Part shown: in pieces, positions 25,553 to 33,861 of the stretch
How the letters are laid out: each line of letters starts with the position of its first letter
Position numbering within the stretch: position 1 is the first letter of the stretch
Origin: Brachyspira sp. CAG:484
GTDB lineage: Bacteria; Cyanobacteriota; Vampirovibrionia; Gastranaerophilales; Gastranaerophilaceae
Direction of reading: 5' to 3'
Assembly (NCBI GenBank): GCA_000431315.1
Contig: HF989734.1
Coordinates: forward strand, 56,855 to 107,463
DNA: 50,609 nt
Translations under genes and position numbers: made by a program
Notes under the pieces: generated by a model
The model's database searches: none
Told to the model about the DNA's origin: nothing
The model's input: only the letters and a program-made list of their open reading frames with translations

Positions 25553-25563
25553 CAGAGGCAGTA

Positions 25564-26607
25564 ATGAAATTATCAGATTATGATTACAATTTACCCGAAG
25601 AACTGATTGCCCAGCTGCCTGCTGAAAAACGTGAAAATTCAAGAATGCTTGTACTTAACAGGGACAAGCATTCTATTTTGCACAAACATTTTTATGACAT
25701 TGTTGATTTAATAGAACCAGATTCTATGCTGGTTTTAAATAATACGAAAGTCCTGCCTGCACGCCTCTACGGAATGAAAGAAACAGGTGCCAAAATTGAA
25801 ATTTTCCTTTTGAAACAACTTGAAAATGATGAATGGGAAGTATTGATTAAGCCATCCAAAAGAGTAAAAAACGGCACAATTGTCAGAATAAGTTCCGAAC
25901 TTTCAGTTGAAGTAATAAAAAGACTTGAAGATGACGGAGAATGGCTTGTAAAACTCATCTATGAAGGAAATATCCTTGAAGTTCTGCACAGAAACGGTAA
26001 TATTCCGCTTCCGCCCTATATTGAAAGAAAAATGCAGAATGAAGATATTAAAAAACTTGACTTTGAAAGATACCAGACGGTTTATGCAAAAGATGAAGGT
26101 TCTGTTGCTGCACCGACCGCCGGACTACATTTTACAGAAGAGATTTTAAAGAAATTAAAGGACAAAGGTGTTGATATAGTATACGTAACATTAAATGTAG
26201 GACTTGGAACTTTCCGTCCTGTAAAATGTGAAAATATACTTGAACACAAAATGCACTCCGAAACTTTTGAAATTACACAAGAAGCCGCCGGGGCAATTAA
26301 CACAGCAAAAGCAAACGGAAAAACAATCATAGCAGTTGGAACAACTACAGTGCGAACTCTGGAAACAGCTTACAGCAAATTTGGAGAGCTGAAAGCCTGC
26401 CACGATCACTCAGAACTGTTTATTTACCCTCCATATGAATTTAAAGTCGTTGATAAATTAATAACAAACTTCCACCTGCCCAAATCAACACTCTTAATGC
26501 TGGTAAGCGCTCTTGCCGGAAAAGATTTTATATTTGAAGCTTATAATGAAGCAATTAAAAATAATTATCGTTTCTACAGTTATGGCGATTGCATGTTCAT
26601 AAATTAA
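25564..26607 (+). CDS. queA: S-adenosylmethionine:tRNA ribosyltransferase-isomerase
   Basis: 347 residues. It transfers and rearranges the ribosyl group of SAM onto preQ1-modified G34 to give epoxyqueuosine in tRNA-Asp, -Asn, -His and -Tyr. Family blocks: KLSDYDYNLPEELIAQLPAE, LVLNNTKVLPARL, GSVAAPTAGLHFTEE, VTLNVGLGTFRPV and NFHLPKSTLLMLVSALAG. It lies 11 bases after yidC and is probably co-transcribed. No tgt is in the window. Confidence 0.96.
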   Translation: MKLSDYDYNLPEELIAQLPAEKRENSRMLVLNRDKHSILHKHFYDIVDLIEPDSMLVLNNTKVLPARLYGMKETGAKIEIFLLKQLENDEWEVLIKPSKRVKNGTIVRISSELSVEVIKRLEDDGEWLVKLIYEGNILEVLHRNGNIPLPPYIERKMQNEDIKKLDFERYQTVYAKDEGSVAAPTAGLHFTEEILKKLKDKGVDIVYVTLNVGLGTFRPVKCENILEHKMHSETFEITQEAAGAINTAKANGKTIIAVGTTTVRTLETAYSKFGELKACHDHSELFIYPPYEFKVVDKLITNFHLPKSTLLMLVSALAGKDFIFEAYNEAIKNNYRFYSYGDCMFIN

Positions 26608-26725
26608 GCAGTTGCAAACATGTTGAGTGAAACATTTTGACTTCCCGCAAAAAATCATTAATTCAAATGATAACAGGGTAGTAGTTTAATTCTATAATAT
26701 CATTATTGGACAAGGGAAGAGAATT

Positions 26726-27460
26726 ATGTTTTCACAATTTATTCAAGGTTTATTATCAAGCGGCGGGAAATCTGCAGCAATGCAAAGATATGCAGCGTTA
26801 AATAATCAGGTAAATTATATAAACAGAAACGAACACCCTGCATCTTTAAATCCGATTGATACAATTTATCCCGCAAATAATCCTAACACCATAGAATCTT
26901 TTGAAAACATTCTGCAATCAACAACAAAAAGTAACTTTGGCACATTGCTGCTTGGTCCGCAGGCGATGAAAGTTAATGCAGATATTGTAAAAAACAATTC
27001 AATGAATTCCCTTACAAATGCCCTCAGTGAAATAAACGGTACAACAGCAGCAAATGCTTACCATTCAGCATCAGGTACCGCAAACAAAGCGCAGATACTA
27101 GGGATGGTATCAAGAGTGGCTGAAAAATACGGAGTAGATGAAAAACTTGTAAAAGCTTTGATAAAACAGGAGTCAGGCTTTAATCCTAATGCAACCTCAA
27201 AAGCAGGGGCAATGGGGTTAATGCAGCTTATGCCTGCAACAGCAAAACATCTTGGCGTCAAAGATGCCTATAACCCGGTACAAAATGTAGAAGGCGGTGT
27301 TAAATATTTAAAATCAATGCTTGATAAATATAACGGAAATATTATTTTAGCCCTTGCAGCATATAATGCAGGTCCGGGCGCAGTTGACAAATACTCTGGA
27401 GTTCCTCCGTATCAGGAAACCCAGAATTATGTTAAAAATATCTTAGCTAATTATTTATAA
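26726..27460 (+). CDS. Lytic transglycosylase, SLT (GH23) domain
   Basis: 244 residues. Residues about 130-244 are a GH23 domain: YGVDEKLVKALIKQESGFNP (catalytic Glu), SKAGAMGLMQLMPATA, NVEGGVKYL and LALAAYNAGPGAV. It cleaves peptidoglycan between MurNAc and GlcNAc. The first 125 residues are polar and without domain; no Sec signal peptide is visible, so export may rely on another route. Upstream, TATAAT occurs near 26692 and AAGGGAAGA precedes the ATG. Confidence 0.85.
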   Translation: MFSQFIQGLLSSGGKSAAMQRYAALNNQVNYINRNEHPASLNPIDTIYPANNPNTIESFENILQSTTKSNFGTLLLGPQAMKVNADIVKNNSMNSLTNALSEINGTTAANAYHSASGTANKAQILGMVSRVAEKYGVDEKLVKALIKQESGFNPNATSKAGAMGLMQLMPATAKHLGVKDAYNPVQNVEGGVKYLKSMLDKYNGNIILALAAYNAGPGAVDKYSGVPPYQETQNYVKNILANYL

Positions 27461-27527
27461 TTTTGCATTAATATCTTTTTTCTGCTACACTTGCTTTATA
27501 ATCTGTTTTAGTAAGGAAAGGTAGCTA

Positions 27528-28892
27528 ATGAAAATATCATCATCATTTAAAGTAGGTCTTTTAACTCTTATAGCACTGGTATTACTTGTCGGTGTTGTGT
27601 TCAGAGTTAAAGGCAGAGCCTTTTCTTCTGCTGACAGAATTGAAGTCCAGTTCAAGGATGTTAACGGCATGCGCCCGGGTTCAGGCGTCCAGATGATGGG
27701 GCTTCGTGTCGGTCAGGTTGAGGAAATTACGCCTGTAATTAACGGTGATAACAGCTACGTAAATGTAAAATTCGTTATAACCGAACCGGATATTGAGATT
27801 CCTACAGCATCAATGTTTTCAATACAACAATCCGGTCTTATCGGGGAATTATTCCTTGAAATTACTCCTCCTAAAACAAGAACTCTGTATATTCCAATGT
27901 ATAACAAAGACGTTCTGTTTAAAGACGATGCTGTACAAATGAAACTAAGCGATGAATATTATGATGTAGGTAAAATAAATAATATAGAAGTTGTTCCAAG
28001 TGATGCAATACCTTATAGCTTCAGGGACAGAATTAAAACAAAATATGCCTATAAAGTTGATTATATTGTAAACCTCCCTGGGCTTATACTTCCTGATTTT
28101 ATAAAAGGGGAAGCAGTTAATTGTAAAGATAATGTAAAAAAATTAAGGATCTCAACCCTTGATAACACTGTCCTGCCATACCCGCAGCAAAAGTCAAAAT
28201 ATACAATTATAGAACCTATGAGAATTGCAGACTTTATGGATTGGCAGTATAAAGCAGCAGAATCCCTTACGGAAACAAACCAGAAAATTAACACTCTGCT
28301 TTCAGACCAGACTATTGCAGAACTTAAAGATACGGTTAACCATATAAATGATTTAACATTAAGCGCAAACTCTACAGTTGAAAAAGTAAATAAACTTCTT
28401 GATGATTCAAGAAGCGATATTGACCAGCTTATGGCTCTAATGGAACAGGCAACAGCCGACTTTAACAAACTTTCAGCAAATATAAATGCTCTTATAGGAG
28501 ATCCAAAATTCAAGCAGTCAATATATACTACAGCAGATTCTGTTGATAAAATGGCTAAAAACTTTAATAAGATTATGGGTAATGAAGAAGAAGCTGAACA
28601 AATTGCAAAAGACATCAGAACAATTTCCCATAATATAAATGAAATAAGCACATTTGTTAATTCAATGACCAAAGATACACACCTCAAGCGTCAACTGACA
28701 GATACTGTTGAAAATGCTAACAAAGCTATGGTTCAGATAACAACGACACTTGCAACAGTGAACCAGGTAACACCTGAAAATAAAACACAATTGCAGACAC
28801 TTCTGGAAGAAACAACTGCAACAACCTGCAATTTGAGAAAATTCTCTGAAAAATTGAACAAGAGATTTTTACTTTTCAGATTGATGTTCTAA
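27528..28892 (+). CDS. MCE/MlaD-family lipid-transport protein
   Basis: 454 residues. One N-terminal transmembrane helix (FKVGLLTLIALVLLVGVVF), an MCE domain (about 38-115: VQFKDVNGMRPGSGVQMMGLRVGQVEEI), then a long helical tail rich in Asn/Thr/Leu (FNKIMGNEEEAEQIAKDI, NINEISTFVNSMTKD) likely to form coiled coils spanning the periplasm. MCE proteins carry phospholipids between the two membranes. The usual partners MlaE/MlaF are not adjacent. The DNA before the start has TATAAT near 27497 and AAGGAAAGG. Confidence 0.85.
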   Translation: MKISSSFKVGLLTLIALVLLVGVVFRVKGRAFSSADRIEVQFKDVNGMRPGSGVQMMGLRVGQVEEITPVINGDNSYVNVKFVITEPDIEIPTASMFSIQQSGLIGELFLEITPPKTRTLYIPMYNKDVLFKDDAVQMKLSDEYYDVGKINNIEVVPSDAIPYSFRDRIKTKYAYKVDYIVNLPGLILPDFIKGEAVNCKDNVKKLRISTLDNTVLPYPQQKSKYTIIEPMRIADFMDWQYKAAESLTETNQKINTLLSDQTIAELKDTVNHINDLTLSANSTVEKVNKLLDDSRSDIDQLMALMEQATADFNKLSANINALIGDPKFKQSIYTTADSVDKMAKNFNKIMGNEEEAEQIAKDIRTISHNINEISTFVNSMTKDTHLKRQLTDTVENANKAMVQITTTLATVNQVTPENKTQLQTLLEETTATTCNLRKFSEKLNKRFLLFRLMF

Positions 28893-28932
28893 TTTGTTCC
28901 TTTTACTTTTAAACTACACATAAATTTTTATA

Positions 28933-28994
28933 GTGAAGGTGTTTGTTTTAGAAACAATGGCAAATGAACGTATAGAAACTAAACTTCACCTTAC
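28933..28994 (+). promoter_or_regulatory. Possible leader hairpin upstream of lpxK
   Basis: AAGGTG (28936-28941) pairs with CACCTT (28987-28992), and TTTAG (28947-28951) with CTAAA (28979-28983), enclosing a 27-base loop. lpxK itself lacks a Shine-Dalgarno, so structure may matter. Weak call. Confidence 0.3.
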
Positions 28995-29016
28995 AACTTA
29001 ATAACGAAATAAATTT

Positions 29017-30039
29017 ATGAAAAATCTAAAAACTGAAATAACTAAAATACATTATGACAAAGAAGCAAAGGGAGCTTTTGTAAAAATTTTGGAAATTGCC
29101 TCAATATTTTACGGCTTCGGAAGCGGTTTAAAAAATATGTTATACGATAAACATATATTGAAACCAAAACACGTAAAGGCTTTTGTTATTTCTGTAGGAA
29201 ACCTTACAACCGGCGGGGTTGGGAAAACTCCTGTGGTTGCAGAAATTGCAAAATATTTAATATCATGCGGGCAAAAACCTGCCATAGTATCCAGAGGTTA
29301 TGGCGGGAAACTCTCTAATAAACAGATAAACCTTATTTCAGACGGAGAAAAAATATACTATAATGCAAATCTTGCAGGAGATGAGCCGTTCTGGCTTGCA
29401 GAAAACGTAAAAGGTGCAGTTGTGGTAACTTCAAAAAACCGCTTCAAAGCTGCTATGTATGCTATAGATAACTTAAAAGCAAATTATATTATTCTTGATG
29501 ATGGCTTCCAGCATAGAAAATTATACCGGGATTTGGATATAGTTCTTTCAGACAGTGAAAAAGGCTTTGGAAACGAAAAGCTGCTTCCGGCAGGACCGCT
29601 GCGGGAAGGTAAGGAAGCTTTTTCCAGGGTAGATAAACTAGTTGTTGTAAGTAAAAATACAGACCATACCCGCGCAGAAAAACTGGCAAAAATTATGGGG
29701 AAAAAATTAAAACTGCCGGTATTTATATGTAAAACAGAACCGGCTTATGTTTATAACATAAAAGACGGAGAAATCCTAAAACCGGGCAGCAGTATAACAG
29801 CACTCAGTGCAATCGGGCAGCCTGAACAATTTTATGCTTTTTTAAAGGGTTATGAAATAAAAGATAAAATAACTTTTGATGACCATCACCAATATAAGCC
29901 TGCAGATATAAAAGACATTTCCGGAGCTATTGTTACTACAGAAAAAGATGCAGTAAAATTAAAAAGTTTCGGGTATGATAATATATATGCGCTAAAACTC
30001 AAAACAGAAATAAATGTTGGAGAATTATTGAATGGCTGA
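29017..30039 (+). CDS. lpxK: Tetraacyldisaccharide 4'-kinase
   Basis: 340 residues. It phosphorylates the lipid A disaccharide at the 4' position on the inner membrane, so the cell makes lipid A and is diderm. Motifs: SVGNLTTGGVGKTPVVAEIA (P-loop), IVSRGYGGK, GDEPFWLAENVKGAVVVTSKNR, IILDDGFQHRKLYRDLDIV, LLPAGPLREG and the late VTTEKDAVKL. nth starts inside its last codons. No other lpx genes are here. Confidence 0.94.
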   Translation: MKNLKTEITKIHYDKEAKGAFVKILEIASIFYGFGSGLKNMLYDKHILKPKHVKAFVISVGNLTTGGVGKTPVVAEIAKYLISCGQKPAIVSRGYGGKLSNKQINLISDGEKIYYNANLAGDEPFWLAENVKGAVVVTSKNRFKAAMYAIDNLKANYIILDDGFQHRKLYRDLDIVLSDSEKGFGNEKLLPAGPLREGKEAFSRVDKLVVVSKNTDHTRAEKLAKIMGKKLKLPVFICKTEPAYVYNIKDGEILKPGSSITALSAIGQPEQFYAFLKGYEIKDKITFDDHHQYKPADIKDISGAIVTTEKDAVKLKSFGYDNIYALKLKTEINVGELLNG

Positions 30040-30667
30040 ACTCGATATAGATAAAGTTGTAACACTTTTAAAAGACGCAAAACAACAGCAAAGTGATTTT
30101 GTACATTTAATGGATACGTTTAATGACCCGTATCTGGTACTTATTTCGTGTATACTAAGCCTGAGAACAAACGACAAAACCACATATCCAGCAACACTAA
30201 GAATGCTGAAAATCGGCAGAACACCCGAAGACTTTGCAAAATGTGATGTAAAAACTTTGGAAAAAGCAATCTATCCTGTAGGATTTTATGCAAATAAAGC
30301 AAAACAGATAGTGGAACTGTCTAAAGAAATCGTTGAAAAACTGGATGGAAAAGTTCCTGAAACAATTGATGAACTTATTAAATTTAACGGAGTTGGCAGA
30401 AAAACTGCAAATCTGGTAGTAGCAAGAGGCTTTAATAAACCTGCAATCTGCGTAGATGTTCATGTGCACAGGATTTTTAACAGAATGGGATACGTGAAAA
30501 CAAAAACGCCGGAAGAAACAGAATTTGCTCTTCGCGAAAAACTACCAAAAAAATACTGGATTGATATTAATACACTTATAGTTACCCATGGCCAGAATGT
30601 GTGTAAACCCCAAAAACCAAACTGTGAAGTATGTCCGGTAAAAGATTACTGTCCAAAATTAATATAA
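30032..30667 (+). CDS. nth: Endonuclease III
   Basis: 211 residues. A DNA glycosylase/AP lyase that removes oxidised pyrimidines. Visible: helix-hairpin-helix with catalytic Lys (IKFNGVGRKTANLVVARGF), catalytic Asp (CVDVHVHRIFNRMG), and the C-terminal [4Fe-4S] ligands in the pattern C-x6-C-x2-C-x5-C (CKPQKPNCEVCPVKDYC). It overlaps the end of lpxK by eight bases and is presumably co-transcribed. Confidence 0.95.
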   Translation: MAELDIDKVVTLLKDAKQQQSDFVHLMDTFNDPYLVLISCILSLRTNDKTTYPATLRMLKIGRTPEDFAKCDVKTLEKAIYPVGFYANKAKQIVELSKEIVEKLDGKVPETIDELIKFNGVGRKTANLVVARGFNKPAICVDVHVHRIFNRMGYVKTKTPEETEFALREKLPKKYWIDINTLIVTHGQNVCKPQKPNCEVCPVKDYCPKLI

Positions 30668-30733
30668 ATATACAAACTAGCAAAAAAATTTATGATAGCT
30701 TTTTATCCTAAATAAAAAAGCTAAAGGAGAAAT

Positions 30734-31231
30734 ATGAAAATAGGAAAAATTATCAACAAAATTCAAAATAAAATTGATGCTAATAAAATAGCAAGTCATC
30801 AAAAAACTATTAACCGTTTCGTGAATACAGAAGGAATGGATGCAGCATCAGAAGCATTTAACCAGGTAGAAATTGCAAAAGAAACTATCGCGAATTTTGC
30901 CAAAAAACATTGTGTAAGTGTAGATATTTTTGATACATCTAAGTCAATTTATTCTAATGATGAAGTTCAGCAGAACCTGAAACAATCCTTAAAAGGGAAT
31001 TTAAGTGTACGAGTTGCAAATATCATAAACGGGCGCTCAAAAGAAGCCATTATCTCTTCTGATGTAAATAAATCATATATACACTCAAAATCAAATCCAA
31101 TGCTTATAACAGATCCTGAATCCGGAACTGACCATATCTTTACAAGCCATTTGTGTTCAGAAGACAACTTTATAAGATATTTATATAGACATATTGCTAA
31201 ATTAACATCTGAAGTAACTTCTAAAAAATAA
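30734..31231 (+). CDS. Hypothetical protein
   Basis: 165 residues, soluble, strongly basic N-terminus (MKIGKIINKIQNKIDANKIA), central helix AASEAFNQVEIAKETIANFAKK, and a C-terminal part with HIFTSHLCSEDNFIRYLYRHI. No known family. AAAGGAG gives a good start. Just before it, TAGCTTTTTAT (30696-30706) pairs with ATAAAAAAGCTA (30712-30723), a hairpin that touches the ribosome site and may modulate translation or end the nth transcript. Confidence 0.55.
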   Translation: MKIGKIINKIQNKIDANKIASHQKTINRFVNTEGMDAASEAFNQVEIAKETIANFAKKHCVSVDIFDTSKSIYSNDEVQQNLKQSLKGNLSVRVANIINGRSKEAIISSDVNKSYIHSKSNPMLITDPESGTDHIFTSHLCSEDNFIRYLYRHIAKLTSEVTSKK

Positions 31232-31242
31232 ATCTTAAAAAC

Positions 31243-31271
31243 TTGATTTTCTATTACCAATATGCGATAAT
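31243..31271 (+). promoter_or_regulatory. Promoter of the hydCBA operon
   Basis: TTGATT (31243-31248), 17-base spacer, GATAAT (31266-31271). Start expected near 31278, about 74 bases before hydC. Confidence 0.6.
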
Positions 31272-31351
31272 CTCACTAAGATTGTATAAGTTTGTTTTTG
31301 GGTTAATAAAGATACAATCGTCGTATAAATAATATGTAATAGGAGTTCGAG

Positions 31352-31846
31352 ATGAGTGTAGACAATCCTCAGAGAATCGACACATCCAAATTAGACGAAA
31401 TTATTAATTCTTATGATTGTAAAAAGTCTAATTTAATTGCGATTCTTCAAAAAGTTCAGGAAGTGTATAAATACCTCCCTGAAGATGCAATGATTTACAT
31501 CGGAACCAAAATTGAAGGTCTTTCACCTGCAACGGTTTACGGTGTTGCAACATTTTATGCACAGTTTTCACTGGAGCCTAAAGGTAAATATGAAATTAAA
31601 GTATGCGATGGTACAGCCTGCCACGTTAGGGGCTCTATGCCTGTATTAAACGCAATCAAAGCAAGATTAAGCCTTACAGACGGACAAATGACAACAAATG
31701 ACGGAATGTTCTCTTTGGAAACCGTAAGCTGTTTAGGTGCTTGCGGTCTTGCACCTGTTGTTGTTATTAACGGTAAAGTTTATCCGCAGATGACTTCTGA
31801 TGCTATCAGAATAGTTCTCGATACACTTTTGAAAGAGGGCAGATAA
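31352..31846 (+). CDS. hydC: HydC: NuoE-like [2Fe-2S] subunit of bifurcating hydrogenase
   Basis: 164 residues. Thioredoxin-like [2Fe-2S] protein of the NuoE family. Cluster ligands are in VCDGTACHVRGS and VSCLGACGLAP. N-terminal helical LIAILQKVQEVYKYLPEDA is typical. In the HydABC complex it relays electrons between HydB and HydA. AGGAG stands before the ATG. hydB begins one base after its stop codon, so the operon is tight. Confidence 0.9.
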   Translation: MSVDNPQRIDTSKLDEIINSYDCKKSNLIAILQKVQEVYKYLPEDAMIYIGTKIEGLSPATVYGVATFYAQFSLEPKGKYEIKVCDGTACHVRGSMPVLNAIKARLSLTDGQMTTNDGMFSLETVSCLGACGLAPVVVINGKVYPQMTSDAIRIVLDTLLKEGR

Positions 31847-31847
31847 T

Positions 31848-33710
31848 ATGGAAAAAACAGCTTTGAATATTGATATAAAACAAGAGCAGCTAAAAGCTCA
31901 GGAAGAATTAAAAAAACAGGGACTTAGAGTTCTTGTTTGTGCAGGAACCGGCTGTGTTGCCAATGGTTCATTAAAAGTTATCGAAAAATTTAAAGAACTC
32001 GGAGCAGATGTTTCTACACTAACAGAATACGACAAAATGACAACCGTACCAACCGGCTGCCATGGTTTCTGTGAACAGGGTGTTCTCGTAATCATACCGG
32101 ACAAACACGTTACATATGTAAAAGTTAAAGTCGAGGATGTTGAAGAAATCTACGAAAGCCATATAAAAAATAATAAACCGGTAGAAAGGCTTCTCTACAC
32201 TGATCCTAAAACACATGAACATGTACATAAAAATGAAGATATAAACTTTTATGCAAAACAAACAAGAACAGCCCTTGCAAACTGCGGACACATTAATGCA
32301 GAATGTATTGATGAAGCTGTTGCCGTAAGAGGATATGAGGCGCTGGCAAATGTTCTTGAAGCCAATAATCCCGATGCGGTTATTGAAGAAATTGAAAAAT
32401 CCGGTCTTCGCGGAAGAGGCGGCGGCGGCTTCCCTACCGGCAGAAAATGGAGATTTACAGCAGCAAACAAAGGCGGAAAATCTTACGTTGTATGTAACGG
32501 CGATGAAGGCGACCCGGGTGCATTCATGGATAGAAGTATTATGGAAGGCGACCCGCATAAGCTTCTCGAAGGTATGGCAATAGCAGCCTTTGCTATCGGA
32601 GCTGACGAAGGGTATATATACGTACGTGCAGAATATCCGCTTGCTATTAAACGCCTGAGAAAAGCAATTGCAGATGCAGAAGAAAGACATTTCTTAGGTA
32701 AAAATATTATGGGAAGCGAGTTCTCATTTACTTTACATATTAAAGAAGGAGCCGGAGCATTTGTCTGTGGAGAGGAAACAGCCCTTATCGCATCAATTGA
32801 AGGAGAACGGGGTATGCCAAGACCCAAACCGCCGTTCCCGGCTAATAAAGGTTTGTTTGGACGTCCTACATTGATTAATAACGTTGAAACCCTGGCGAAC
32901 GTACCTGTGATTATGCTAAAAGGTGCTGACTGGTTTGCATCTTTCGGTACAGAAACTTCGAAAGGGACAAAAACTTTTGCACTCACAGGTGAAGTTAATA
33001 ATACCGGTCTGATTGAAGTTCCAATGGGTACTACATTAAGAGAAATTGTTTTTGACATAGGCGGCGGTATAAGAGGCGGTAAAAAGTTTAAAGCCGTACA
33101 AATCGGCGGACCTTCCGGCGGATGTTTAACAGAAGAACATCTGGATCTTCCTATGGATTATGACAGCCTTATAAAAGCAGGTGCAATGGTAGGTTCAGGC
33201 GGGCTTGTTGTAATGGCCGAAAATACTTGTATCGTCGAAGTCGCAAGATTTTTCATGAACTTTACCCAGCACGAAAGCTGCGGTAAATGCGTTCCTTGCC
33301 GCGAAGGTACAAAAAATATGCTAAAAATCCTTGAAAAAATTGTTGCAGGGAAAGGGGAAATGAAAGACTTAGACACCCTTGAAGAACTCGCTTTATCAGT
33401 AAAAGAAGGTTCTTTGTGCGGTCTTGGAAAAACTGCACCAAACCCTGTACTTTCAACTTTAAAATACTTTAGAGATGAATATATTGCACATATTAAAGAT
33501 AAAAAATGTCCTGCTGGAGTTTGTACTGCAATGAAGAAAGTAGTTATTCAGGAAGAACTCTGCAAAGGATGTACAAAATGTGCAAGAACTTGTCCTGTCG
33601 GAGCTATTGAAGGTACGGTTAAGCAGCCTCATCATATTAATCAGGAAAAATGTATTAAGTGTGAAGCCTGCCTAACTAACTGTCCGTTTAGAGCGATAGT
33701 ATTAGAGTAG
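31848..33710 (+). CDS. hydB: HydB: NuoF-like NADH-binding, FMN/Fe-S subunit
   Basis: 620 residues with three parts: an N-terminal thioredoxin-like [2Fe-2S] domain (VCAGTGCVANGS, GCHGFCEQG), the NuoF core with NADH/FMN motifs (GLRGRGGGGFPTGRKW, CNGDEGDPGAFMDRS, GAGAFVCGEETALIASIEG) and the [4Fe-4S] ligands ESCGKCVPCREGT, and a C-terminal 2x[4Fe-4S] ferredoxin domain (CKGCTKCARTCPVGAI, CIKCEACLTNCPF). It is the flavin subunit that joins NADH and ferredoxin oxidation. A 151-base structured gap follows before hydA. Confidence 0.94.
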   Translation: MEKTALNIDIKQEQLKAQEELKKQGLRVLVCAGTGCVANGSLKVIEKFKELGADVSTLTEYDKMTTVPTGCHGFCEQGVLVIIPDKHVTYVKVKVEDVEEIYESHIKNNKPVERLLYTDPKTHEHVHKNEDINFYAKQTRTALANCGHINAECIDEAVAVRGYEALANVLEANNPDAVIEEIEKSGLRGRGGGGFPTGRKWRFTAANKGGKSYVVCNGDEGDPGAFMDRSIMEGDPHKLLEGMAIAAFAIGADEGYIYVRAEYPLAIKRLRKAIADAEERHFLGKNIMGSEFSFTLHIKEGAGAFVCGEETALIASIEGERGMPRPKPPFPANKGLFGRPTLINNVETLANVPVIMLKGADWFASFGTETSKGTKTFALTGEVNNTGLIEVPMGTTLREIVFDIGGGIRGGKKFKAVQIGGPSGGCLTEEHLDLPMDYDSLIKAGAMVGSGGLVVMAENTCIVEVARFFMNFTQHESCGKCVPCREGTKNMLKILEKIVAGKGEMKDLDTLEELALSVKEGSLCGLGKTAPNPVLSTLKYFRDEYIAHIKDKKCPAGVCTAMKKVVIQEELCKGCTKCARTCPVGAIEGTVKQPHHINQEKCIKCEACLTNCPFRAIVLE

Positions 33711-33836
33711 CGGATTTGGAAAGTGCGCCTGTGAGAGTAAGCGAATCAGGCGCGCCCAGGTGAAAGACAAAGCGAACCAACGGACTGATGAGTTGTGTGA
33801 GCCTTGTCCCAAATGGGAAACCGCCAATAATCCAAG
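33711..33836 (+). ncRNA. Structured intergenic RNA between hydB and hydA (unknown class)
   Basis: Starting at the base after the hydB stop, the region can form: P1 GGATT (33712-33716)/AATCC (33829-33833); P2 GCGCCTG (33725-33731)/CAGGCGC (33747-33753); P3 GACAA (33766-33770)/TTGTC (33804-33808) capped by P4 CAAC (33778-33781)/GTTG (33792-33795); and a small CCC/GGG hairpin (33808-33817). The P2 loop and the stretch after 33760 share TGARAG then AAGCGAA. GC content exceeds the surroundings. It is probably a cis-regulatory or processing element setting hydA expression; not matched to any riboswitch I know. Confidence 0.6.
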
Positions 33837-33861
33837 ACAAAAATTATAAGGAATTAAAATT

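Noticed and set aside
28061..28687. Long minus-strand open frames inside the MCE gene and similarly inside hydB
   Set aside because: Antisense shadows of strongly supported genes, without ribosome sites.
28957..29001. 14-codon ORF in the lpxK leader
   Set aside because: No ribosome site and no distinctive sequence; listed only as part of the hairpin loop.
33785..33822. Hammerhead ribozyme (CTGATGAG ... GGGAAAC resembles the core)
   Set aside because: The base after CTGATGA (G) and the base before GAAA (G) cannot pair to close stem II, and no cleavage-site strand fits.
33811..33825. T-box-like sequence (TGGGAAACCGCC)
   Set aside because: Only a loose match to TGGnACCGCG, no stem I specifier structure, and the downstream gene is a hydrogenase, not an amino-acid gene.
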